In this document: positions 24,383-34,822 of the stretch, in pieces | Layout of the letters: each line of letters opens with the position of its first letter | How positions within the stretch are numbered: position 1 is the first letter of the stretch | Assembly (NCBI RefSeq): GCF_050948175.1 | Contig: NC_135194.1 | Span: 13,384,033 to 13,448,032, forward strand | Length of the DNA: 64,000 nucleotides | From: Xylocopa sonorina | Taxonomy: Eukaryota > Arthropoda > Insecta > Hymenoptera > Apidae | Reading direction: 5' to 3' | The notes under the pieces: model-generated | What the model was told of the DNA's origin: nothing | Database searches by the model: none | What the model saw: only the letters and a program-made list of their open reading frames with translations | Translations under genes and position numbers: made by a program

Positions 24383-27300
24383 TGCATTAAAATAAGGATA
24401 GAGAGCAGCAAAGCCTGACGACACCCTCAGCCTCGTCTCAACCCTTTCTCAAGGCGTCTCCCTAAAAGTTATCATCCAGGCTCGCGGAAGGAACGGACTA
24501 TCGTCAGTTCCTCGAGGTGCAGCCGCGCGAGGGATGAATCGACGGGCTCTATTTCCATAAAAATCGCGACAATGGGCGGATGAAGGACGACAGTCGGACC
24601 CCAGGCCAGGCCAGCGGAAAGTCGTCGCTAAGGTCCAGGGCCAGGAAGGGGTGCGAGCGTAGTCCGGCGAGGCAAGGTCGGTTTACGAGCGACCAGAGGG
24701 CACGACAAGTCGGTTTATCGGGTCTCGACCGGTGGGGCTATTGAATGAACAGCCGTTTAGCCCAGGCGGTGTATTGTCGGGGCAGACATCGCGGAAATTC
24801 GACTCACCCTACGCGTCTTCTCTCGCCTCGTTTCTTTCCTCGCTCCTCTTATTTCTCCGGCCCACTCCACAGCTTGACACGAGCGGAGAACGATCGGCAG
24901 ACCACGTCGACACCACGCGTCGAAGGAGAGCATCTCATGCATCTTTGATGCACCAACGGTCGAGCCGTGGCGCAGCCATCCGTGTAGCTCGTGCTAACAG
25001 TTGAAGTGTACGCGGCAGGAGACACCTACCCTTCGAGTTTACTCCGTTACCTATGGGAATTCCGTTGATTCCACTATTTTATTCGTTTTTTTCGCGGCTA
25101 CCCGGCAGTCTGCTGTTTTTCTACCCTGGGTCCCCAAGGGCTTCGGATAGATTTTTCTTGCGGCGCCTAGGTAGAAACGTGAGGAGCCGGGCCCTGACCG
25201 AGCACGTACGTTGGAACGTTGCCTGTCGGATAGAAATGTCTGGGCGCATTGAAATGGACGTTTAACCTCTTGACGTTGGGCTCCGTGTCTTGTACCACTT
25301 ACATATTTATCTGACGTATCCATTCGTTCATTCGATTCGTTCCTTAAGTTCTCGATGTAACGAGCAGAAATGCTCGTTTCGTGTCTTTGAAATTTAGGCA
25401 GGTTGCACAGAGATTCGAGTGTCCACGTGCGTGGGATTCGCATCGATTTCCTAGCAACCGTTTTCGCTGGAACGTTAGCGCGTAGAGCATAACAGTTCGT
25501 CTCACTGAAGATCTTATCGACGGTTCCCGGTAATCGTTGGTAATTAGACGGTGCAAATTATTCGGTGCTCCCTCCGAGTCCGGTTGAAATTTATGGAAGA
25601 GTCGCGTTCGTGGCCCCAGTGCGCGGTAGAAACGCGCGATAAACTCTCGTCTGGGGGTGCGATAGATTCCCAGTCAATTCGTGTCTCAAAGAAGAACTTT
25701 TACCTGGCGTGTGTCGAATGGACCAGTTCTGACGTCTGCAGTTCGTTTTATCCCAGAGCAAACGCATTTAACCATCGTTCTACGCGTTCGCAGATCCGTA
25801 CGCGAACCCTCAGCGGTTTGTTGTTGAACGTTCGGAGGGAGCACTTGAATATAAAATTGCAGAATTTCGTTCGCCACGGAAAAACAAGTACAATTAGTAG
25901 CGATGCGATCCAGTGATTAAGCGGATCAAGGAAACGCGTCCAGTCAGTCCGCGCGATTTATTTCCAACCTCGACCGAGAACCATCCCCCGCGATCCGCGT
26001 CGCCATTCGTTCTCCAATGCCACCCCTCTGCCCTGCAGTCTGCGCTGCGGGCTGAAATTATCATTTAGCCCGCGAGGCTAAAGCGTATCCTCGTTTAGTC
26101 TGCCGTTGTAGACAATTTACGACACTTTCCGCGGGCCAAGCGGGCGCGTTTAATCCGCGCCTCCAGCCCCGGCTGCGAGTTTCCCCGCGACTGTCGCTTC
26201 CTCGTCTCTCCCTCTCTCACTCTCTCCCTCTTTGCCCGTTGTTTTACACGCGTGTGTTACGTACCTAATATACGAATCGGGTTTAATCCCAGGAGCCGGC
26301 TTCTGCGCGCGACAACGCGAGATCAACGCGGCCCCCCGCGGCTTTGGCGAACTTCAAAGACGCTCGCGCAGAACAAGCAAGCCCGATCCTCGAGCGACTA
26401 GTCACCCTTAAAGCGGCTCCCGACGCGAGCAACAAGCGCCTGCCTGTAAACAAACGGATTGTAACGCAAATTAGGCCGCTTTGTCGTAAACCCGGCAGTA
26501 TTTGCCGTGGTACGCGAAGAACGGGATTGCGCGCGACACTGGACCCTTCACGGTATGCTCGTTAACAGCCCAGACGTGGATTAATTCTCCGCGAAAGGGT
26601 TAGCGGCGGTCGGTGAAGTCTTTATCGCGAGAATCTCTCTAAAGGGGATTTAAATACGGACTGTATTAAAATGAGCTCTATTGAACAGTCGAGTGAAGTA
26701 CACATGTCTTGAATCACGACTTTTTGACTTGCGATTTGTGTGCAAAATAGAAGCATCGTACGCTTCACAATGCGTTCGCCAATGACCGAGGAAGCAACAG
26801 TTTCTTTCACGCTCCTCGTGTTGTCCACCAGCGGTGTCCATCAACCAGGCGCATTCACTTACCCGTCTAATAATTATGCAAACCACCCGGGACCCCGATT
26901 AACACCGAAAACGAAGCCGTGCACGCTGGTCGATAATTGAAACGCTCCACAAATCAACGTCGAAGCGCGTGTACGCACACGTGCCGCGGCTCGCCGTGTC
27001 CGGGGCCTGTATAACGCAATTTGTCTGCGCCTGCGTCGTTCTGGCGAAAGAGCCAGCAGCTTAAAACGTTTCCAACCCCAGAAAGTCGCGTATCGCAGAG
27101 GGCACCCTTTATTAACCGGAGAGTCCGGGTAAAAAAGTGGAGAGGCGAAAAAGAATGGGCGAAGGACCGATCGGTTGCTAGCGTTGCCGAAATTTCCGGC
27201 TATTTTTCATCCCCTTTCGCGGGGGCGGTCCTCCTCTTCACGCCTCGCGTGCCCTCCACCCCCGCTTCGAGTAATAAATGGCGTGGACGCACCTACTTTT

Positions 27301-27568
27301 CAATCGGGCCTTGTAAGAGTCAATAAGTGTCGACGGATGATGTACAGTCCTCTGCGCGGAGTAATAAGGACCCCGTGTGTCACAGAGTGGGCGCTGCGAA
27401 AATTCTACCGGCGAGCGATCGAATTCCTCTGCTGCTTTCTACGGGGGTTGGAAAAATGAATGGTTGTAATACCGGGCGCGGTGTACGGTCAAATATTAAC
27501 AGACAGTTGTTCAACAGGATATTCTCTTGACGCGACAAACGCGTGCACAGCACTATACTCGCGGACAC

Positions 27569-27604
27569 CGGACATTTAATGTCCGTGTGCCACTAAGGGG
27601 TTAA
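27569..27604 (-). repeat. Possible decayed piggyBac-like end with subterminal palindrome
   Basis: Read on the minus strand, the segment begins TTAACCCCTTAGTGGCA (from 27604). This resembles the minus-strand end of the TTAA-bounded element at 34699, TTAACCGTTTTAGTGCCA. A few bases further in is the perfect inverted repeat CGGACATT (27569-27576), centre T, AATGTCCG (27578-27585). Subterminal inverted repeats next to TTAA are common in the piggyBac superfamily. A second TTAACC at 25262 could be the other end, giving 2343 bp, but its following bases match poorly and nothing in between looks like a transposase. Confidence 0.22.
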
Positions 27605-30600
27605 TTGAAAATGTGTCCAGAATGGTGTACGAATTTGCCAACTTGCAATATTATCATGAATTCCATCGGGAATTGTAGATTTAAAACGCGTAGAAAGTAC
27701 CCGGTGACATCCTGGCAGCCGTTCGTACGCGTGAAATTCGTTGGTATCTGTGGCCCGGGCAACGGGTGAATCGTAAATAATGATTCCGCGGTGATTTCGC
27801 GGGCAACGCGCACGCACACCGACGCTGGCCGCTGGCCGCAACAATGCTGCATAATAAGCAACATTGAAATTAGACGAGCCACGAGAGTTTTAATATAAAT
27901 TCATACGGGCGGCGGGCCATGAATTATTCACGGGCGTAATTTGGAAAAACAAATGCCGAATAAGCAGCTCGCGCGCGCGGAGGCGTCCGCGTCGCGCGGT
28001 GCAGCCGCGCTGCTACGACCAGGAGATTGTTTTAAACGGTCGTGAAAAAAGCGATAAAGGCTGACGCTTTAAAAGCGATCCGACGCCGTTGCGGACGCGG
28101 TCTAATTATACCGGTGAAATATTAACCTTTAGCGGTAAAACGAAATGTTTAAGCGAAAGCATAAAAACGTCTTCCGCCGCTATTTTCCACGGCAACCGCA
28201 CCTTGGGCCCACCTCTTCTTCCCAGCGGTCGTAAACTGCAGACGCGGCGCAGGTGCCGGCGAGAGGATGCAGCGCAATGGAGAGGATATGAAAGATGAAA
28301 ATTGTGTTAACACAGCGGATGATAAATCTCGGCCGGATGACGACTCGCGGAGGAATCAAAGGGCGGGCCCGCGCGGCGCGGTGAAAGAGGGCGATGTCGC
28401 GCGCCTCGAAGAAAGCCGCGCGACAGACGCGTCCGTCTGAGGCCGGGTAAATTGCATCCCCGAGTTATCCCGCGTATATACGCCGAGGCCGGTCTTTTCG
28501 CCGGGGCAAACACGAAAGTGCACTCTCGCCAGTTGGGAACTCGCGAAATGCCATTAGGAGCGCCGCTTGCTCCGTTTATTAAGAGTTATGATCGCGCGAC
28601 ACACTTATTAGCTTTGCCTCGCGCAGTTGCGTTGATGCCTAACGACGCGGCTGCCGGCGCTTAGAACAGGCCCTTGATACGGCTTAATTATGCGGTGGCT
28701 GGTTACAGGCTGGATCACCCGGAAACTCGGACCTGAAATTTCAATTTCAATTTTCCGACTCGCGAATTCGTAGCATCCACGGAATTTCGTGGAACACATC
28801 CAGAGAGGGGAGTGGAGCAGCGTCGTCTTCAACGTACTGTCTATTAGGTAGCGCCGCTAGCTTAGTCCTCGGTGTGTTACTCGAATAACTGCCGCGTTAG
28901 AACTTGGTAGCGCGCGAAGTTGTTCCATAAAGGAGTGCGCTCGACGGACGACAAAGATCGCGATTCCAGTAGCGTAACACGTGTTTTAACCTACAGAATA
29001 TATCCTACGCGTACGCCGTCGTTCGAAGGTTAAACATCGTAGTTCGTAATCTCGCTTCATAACCGCGACTTCTCTCAGCCTGGCTCCCTTGCGACTTGTC
29101 CTCCGCAAGGGGTGGATCGAACAACGCACCCTCGTCGAACCTAGCTCCCGATGGCCCGGTAATGCCGACATCCGGACCACTTTTGCCGGTTTAACGAAGC
29201 GGGCTGGGCTCGAACTTGATCTGCGTTTAGATATTTTTCTCATCAGCGTGTTCAGGGCCGGCGAAAACGGCCCCGTAGCCACCGGGCGGATACGAGAAAG
29301 AAACGGGACAAAGGGCGCGCAGGGGGTTGCATAGGGTGGACTTGACAGCGGGCGAGGACATATTTTTCTTGAAATTTGTCGCGGCTATCTGCCCAAAGGG
29401 ATCTACCCTCGGTTATAATTCCCGGCCGGAGAAGCTGCAAATCTCGAGTCCTCTATCTCCCCAACAACCCGTCCTCCTCTGCCCACCGCCCCGTCACGCC
29501 CACCCTCCGCTCCCCGGGGCTGATATAAACGTTTAAGATTTCTGCGTTCACGCGCCCCATCGTCCGCGCGCCTGTGTCCCTGCGCTACGGCGCTAAACGC
29601 GGACTAAACACGTCGTTCGTTCGCGATTCTCACGATCTGATGTCTTCCGTGTGGGGTAACGACTGTGGGGTCGAGGGTGAGACGTTCTCCTGCTTTTTTA
29701 TGCGGGGTTTGTTTGCTTGGGGATTGCAGTTCGGAGTTGGTCGCTCTCTCCGAGGGGAGCACTTTGTCAAGCTGGTTGCACTCGAGATATGTCTGTAATT
29801 TATACTATTGTTCATGCGTGGATCCCTTGTGTTATGTCTATTACGTGGTACTTTATTAGGACGTTGTGTACTCTGGACCGATTCCGGCCCGCAAGAGATC
29901 CATAAAAAAATCCTAAACACTTGGTATCCATATTTGATCGACCCTTGAATGCGTAACGCAAGCTTCCCCTTCGAGAATAGGAGTTATCCTTTCTAACGAG
30001 CCTTCAAAGCGAAATTCCGCGACGCATCGAGGAAGTAAACCCAGAGCCCGTCGTGCCACAGATGAGCTACATTTCCTGCCGGTGGAAATTTCGTGAGTTT
30101 GGCGCGGGCGATGATATTCGTTATCGTTAATCCGCCGCGTTGGTATCTCCGCGTATGGGGGCGGGATTGAGTTATGCAGCGGAAGAAGGGCGCGTCATAT
30201 TTCACCTAATCCCCGGTGCTGCGAGGGACTCGTTAAGGTGTACGCATCCCAGGCATCTCGCGACAATCGGGCTCCGCGTTTCCATCACGCGTCGCGGGCC
30301 CCAAACGTTTATGGACGACGAACGAAAGGGTTGCGCCGCGTTCCTGGCGGCGCTGGGGGTTAAACGCGCGGAGGAACTGGCTCTCGCGCGTCGTATAAAG
30401 TCACGCGCGCAATTTAAGAGCGGATCTCGTGCAGGAAGCGGCGTTTAGATTATTGTCACGCGCCCCGTTTCGTGCATGCTCGTAGCACCGTTCCTTTTTT
30501 TTCTCCGCGGTCGTCGACGGTGAGAGCTTGGCACAGCCGGGGAAATGTAAATCGTGTGAATTAAAGACCGATGTTTCACGCGGGACGTTTCAGGGATTAC

Positions 30601-31064
30601 GCTGGAGATTAGTTTTAACTGTTTGCTTCTAACAGTGGAAATTTCAAGTCAAACAACCCTTAACACTAACGACGCTGCTGGGAGCTTGTAAGCTATAATA
30701 ATTTCCTTGTTTCATCAGCTCAAATTAATCTTCGCCCTATAACCGAAATTATCAACTGTTAAACTAATCGTCAGAGTTAAGCCAGCGATATTTGAGCCCT
30801 CTGTGTCGCGTGTTCGTTAAGTTTCTATCGCTCGATTCGTAGATCTACGTGTATGAGGGTAATGACGATTTTCCGCGCAATCCCTCGTATGCACTCGAGC
30901 ACCCCAATCTGGGTCACCGGTGTCAAGGTCGTCTTCTTTAATTCGCCGATTCCCCATGCAAGTTACCCCTCGGCTGGCGCGCGCCACTGCCGGGAAGCGG
31001 AGGAAAGACGCGCGCGACCGGAGAGACAGTCGACTGTGAAACTCGTCCCTTGGCAAAGAAGCCA

Positions 31065-31076
31065 CCCCCCCCCCCC
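31065..31076. repeat. Poly-C run (C12)
   Basis: Twelve consecutive cytosines, the longest such run I noticed. It is prone to assembly or sequencing length error. Confidence 0.9.
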
Positions 31077-32024
31077 TCACCCCTGGTGCTGGCTCGATCC
31101 CCATGAAAGCGTACATATTTAACGTGACCCCGCGTGAATAATCGATGCGCGAAGGCGCTAGCCATTTGTACTTCTCCGGTTGCTAACTGCGCCCTCTTTA
31201 AAGATTCACGCGCGGAAGGTCGAGGCGTCTCTTTTTCCGCCGGCCCGGAACTACAACCCGACGCCCGCGCCCCGTCGCCCCACCTCGCCGGTGGAAAGTG
31301 GCGAACAAGGGAAGTTTCGTGCAGTTTCTATTGGTTCGCCCCTCTATACACTACGCCCGTATCCGCGCGCTTTTCCTCCTCCTTTTTTCTATTTCTTTGT
31401 TTCGTTTTCAATTTATCCGCTTATACGTCTCGATGAGAAATTGCTACGGCCCCGTTATAAAATATCGAGCGCAATTTTCGTATCGCCTCGAGGAGGGGGG
31501 TAATTGATGCGTTTCCCCGAAGGCTCCGCGGGGGTGGCCCCCCGTATAAACTAAAATAGAGATCCATTCGTAATTCCATTATACAGATTCGATCATGGTT
31601 TCGCCGTTCCCGAGGAGAATATCTAAAAAGTGAATCGCCGGTGGCGCGAAACTTGGGATCGGACCGAAATCATCGGCGCTCCGTTTCGGGGGGGTGGGAT
31701 ATAAATCGTCGCTCGGCTGGAAAAGGGTCCCACAGTTCGTTGAAATTTCGCTGGAAGAAAAGGCGGCCGATTGAATCGTCGCGGGGAGCCCGGCCACCCC
31801 TTTTCTCCTCTTTTCTCGTAGATCGACGAGGATACCGGTTCATGAATAAAATCGTAATTTTTCAGATTACCTTCTCGCAACAGATTCTCTCCGACTTTTC
31901 TTAGAGGGCTGAGATTTCGCGATAACGCGTGACTTGAAAATCACGCACTTTCCCACCACCCTCCGTTTCGCATGCCGGTATCGGGTCTCTATTTTTCACT
32001 GAATATCTAACACAAAGGAGGAAA

Positions 32025-32039
32025 GTGTGTGTGTGTGTG
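32025..32039. repeat. (GT)n microsatellite
   Basis: About 7.5 copies of GT, continuing directly into GCGCGAGAGAGAG. Confidence 0.9.
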
Positions 32040-32817
32040 CGCGCGAGAGAGAGTGCTCGTCAGCGATGTTGGCGCGTCTTTCAACGAGGCCTGGACGACT
32101 ATCGAGCGAATCTGACGACCTGTCTCGAGCCTGTCGCGCGAGCAAACAGCTCCGGCTAATGAAAGCAAAACAGCAAAGCGCGTACACCCCGTACTTCCCG
32201 CGAGATCGATGCAATGTCGGCTTGGAATTTCTCTGCGCGGTGTGTACGTCTTCAGAAATTAATATCGCCCCGCGAAATTAAGTTTCATCTCGTCCGTGGC
32301 GAAGAATCTTTGCGCGTTTACACGCGCACACCTCCTCGACCACCCCACACAGAAAGGAACCTCTACCTCTACCCCTTCGCGCCTACAAAAAACGAATTTC
32401 CCGCGGCGTATCAACGGCAAAGATCAATTTCTGAAATGCACCAGGCACGGCGACACCTCAACGCCACCCTCCATCTCACGCTCCGCCCGTGGAATTCCCA
32501 ATGCGTCGAGCATCGAGAAGCTCGGTCAAAGAAACGAGACGCGGTTGCAATTCGAGCATAAAAATCTATCAACCCCTCCAGCGAGCATATTTCATGCGCC
32601 GTGGCGTACGGCTCTCCGCGGTAACCTCCTCGCTCGATTCACCCCGTTCGTCGGCAGGCTCAAGTGGCTGGATCGAAATTATTTCGCGAGCACACGCGAG
32701 ACCGAAATTACCATTCTCTGAAAAGGTACCCGCGGCTGGGCTCGCGTGGTTCCCGGTGGCAGACACGAGGCCCGGGCACATTGATATTAATGTTGCCCTT
32801 CTCACTTCTGGGTGGCG

Positions 32818-32831
32818 GATTAATATTAATC
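32818..32831. other. Perfect 14-bp A/T palindrome
   Basis: GATTAATATTAATC is its own reverse complement and, allowing one bulged G, is extended by GGC on the left and GCC on the right. It contains overlapping TAAT/ATTA homeodomain core sites. A related GATATTAATG lies 35 bp upstream. It might be a transcription-factor site; that is inference only. Confidence 0.35.
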
Positions 32832-34033
32832 GCCGCGGGCCGTGCGTGGCCCGTGTTTTCGCTTGGGCCGGATGTACCCAGGGAGATCTGTTCCTCCTGA
32901 AAACATTCATCCTGCCCGGGTGGCTGGCTGGCTGCCCCTTCGAGGCGAACACCTCGAGCCCGCCTCGTATGTTCAACGTCCTTGAAAACTCGACCCGACG
33001 TTCGCCACGCGCGAGAAAGGGTTCGCGACCGGCTGCCAACCCGCGGAACGCGTTTTAAGAAGTCCCTGGTGAAACGGTAACGCACGCACACACTCGCCGC
33101 CTGACGCTGGCCGTTATTTACGAGCCGGGGAATTAACGACTCGGCTGGTACCGGGTATAAATTTATACGGACACGGGCGTAAATTTCGTTTGATAACAGG
33201 TACGCGGCGGTCTGGGCTGCGTCGATTATGTGGCTTCTCGCAGTGGCTGGCGGCCCGCGGAGTCAACGTCCGTACCCTCGAACCTCTCTCGTCGGCCTTT
33301 TTTAAACCGAACCGCGCCGCGGACGGCGCGAACAGTTCCGCGGATAGCTGTTTCAGAAAAGTTGCCAGACGTTTTTGACTTTTGTGCACGCGTCCCGATC
33401 CGCGACAAAAGTGTCTTGTCTACGACGGAGGACAGGAGTGCTGTCTCTGTTAAAGGGTTATTTTGCTCTCCTCGCGCTTTTCAGACACGCGGACGCTGTC
33501 TAGCACAGCGGTTTAGTGAATGCGTTCGACGAGAGCGCAGACTCCTTGGAGAACGCGTGGAAAGTGTAAAAAAGGTGCAAAGGGATATAAAGAACAAGGG
33601 AATTAACGCATCGACGAACGTACGCGAGTAACTGTTGCACGAAAATCCTCGCTCGACCTTAATCCGTCGCTCGTCATTTCGCGAGCAATTATCGCGTGGT
33701 ATTCGCGGTTCTATTAATTAACGACATCGGTCGGTGTAACGGTGCCAGAGTGAGGCATTCAGAGGGAAACTAGTTGGGCTGGCGAGGTTCGTTGCCAGCG
33801 AAACCGAGCAGTCCGTCGGGAGATGAAAAAAGGAAGTAAAGAAAGCTGGAGGAAAAGGAAGGATAGGAATCTAGGCGAGAGAAAAGAAGCGAGGCGAACG
33901 AGGGAAAACGCGCGTTCGTCCGCAGCGCGCTCGACGGTTTCCGATTGTACGCGTAACCGCGTTACACGGTGATAACAGATATTTCGGTGGCGGTTGAGTC
34001 ATCCGAGCGATTTTTTCCTACTCGGCTCGTTAA

Positions 34034-34699
34034 TTAACCCTTTGCGCTCGATGACTTTTTCGATCGGGTGGCGCCGCAACTCGAGACAATTTCGCGCGTA
34101 AATGAATTTATAAAAGAATTAACATACGAAAGCGTTATATATTGATATATTATCTGTGTTTACATTTTGAGAAAGATAATTATCGAGGTTCAAGTTTTGT
34201 AGTGACGTTTGGTGTAATATTTATACAAAACACTTACCAGAACATTCTGAGTTGCCAGAATCTTGCGGGTCATCGCTGCTACTTCCGGATTCACTGTCTA
34301 TTACACTAATTTTTCTATTTCTCACACCCGATACATCATTACTGTTTACACTTACTCGAAATTGAAAACGAGTGGTGGAAAATTTCGCGATACGTGAGCT
34401 CGCTACGACCGTCGAAACTGTACTAACGCTCGACACATCGTATTCAGGACTACAGTCGTAGACGAATTTGACGTCACAATGTCACTTTCCAACCGAAGAC
34501 ATAAACAGCCCGAGGGGTTTATTCGCGAACCAATACGTCGCATCTATCAACTGGAGATAACGAAATTCAGCATAAATACAGCCGCTCGAGTTGCCACGCG
34601 AAACATCGTCGCGAGTGAGAGTCGCCATTCGAGCGCTATCGCGCTTCTTGGCACAATCCGACACGGAGTTTTAAAAACCCCTGGCACTAAAACGGTTAA
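34034..34699 (-). mobile_element. Non-autonomous piggyBac-like element, 666 bp including both TTAA
   Basis: The segment is bounded by TTAA on both sides (34034-34037 and 34696-34699), the target duplication of the piggyBac superfamily. The ends match as imperfect inverted repeats: TTAACCCTTT on + and TTAACCGTTT read inward on -, 9 of 10 identical. The octamer GCGCTCGA follows the left end at 34044-34051 and recurs inverted at 34629-34636, so subterminal repeats are present. Inside, A/T-richer sequence carries a minus-strand reading frame rich in Ser and Asp, like the acidic N-terminal region of piggyBac transposases (listed separately). The catalytic DDD domain is absent, so this would be an internally deleted, immobile copy. 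The short terminal match and the ubiquity of TTAA leave room for coincidence. Confidence 0.5.
34238..34436 (-). pseudogene. Fragment resembling the N-terminus of a piggyBac transposase
   Basis: Reading leftward from 34436, the frame is open and ends with an acidic Ser/Asp/Glu-rich segment (VIDSESGSSSDDPQDSGNSE) just before a strong GTAAGT splice-donor sequence at 34237-34232. The same frame is open upstream to about 34481 but contains no ATG before a TGA at 34484-34482, so the original start has been lost or lies in another exon. If the donor is not used, translation stops after three more codons. Acidic, serine-rich N-termini are typical of piggyBac transposases, and the fragment sits inside a TTAA-bounded element. 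No catalytic residues are present. It is probably a dead remnant; assignment by composition and context only. Confidence 0.35.
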
Positions 34700-34752
34700 A
34701 ACTGTACGAAGAAATAATGCGAGCAAATTAACTTGTTTCAAAACATTCCATC

Positions 34753-34756
<4 letters not shown>

Positions 34757-34821
<65 letters not shown>
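34757..34821. repeat. (TC)n microsatellite, 65 bp
   Basis: About 32 uninterrupted TC units, the longest simple repeat in the window. It starts 58 bp beyond the right TTAA of the piggyBac-like element. On the other strand it is a GAGA tract, the kind of sequence bound by GAGA-type factors in insects, but simple slippage is sufficient explanation. Confidence 0.95.

Positions 34822-34822
<1 letters not shown>

Larger units (their letters stand above)
24383..34033. other. Non-coding upstream sequence, second part
   Basis: I saw no supported exon or RNA gene here. Open stretches such as 32489-33058 on + and 32569-33039 on - run opposite each other over the same bases, which argues against coding. 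Pyrimidine-rich runs occur near 26200-26240. A poly-C run, a GT repeat, a possible decayed transposon end at 27569-27604 and an A/T palindrome are listed separately. Confidence 0.55.

Noticed and set aside
25262..27604. A complete 2343-bp piggyBac element between two TTAACC sites
   Set aside because: The two ends match beyond TTAACC only weakly and no transposase-like frame lies between them. Only the 27.6-kb end is kept, at low confidence.
32489..33058. 189-codon + frame with an opposing 156-codon minus frame
   Set aside because: Mutually antisense openness, no family resemblance, and no splice or start context.
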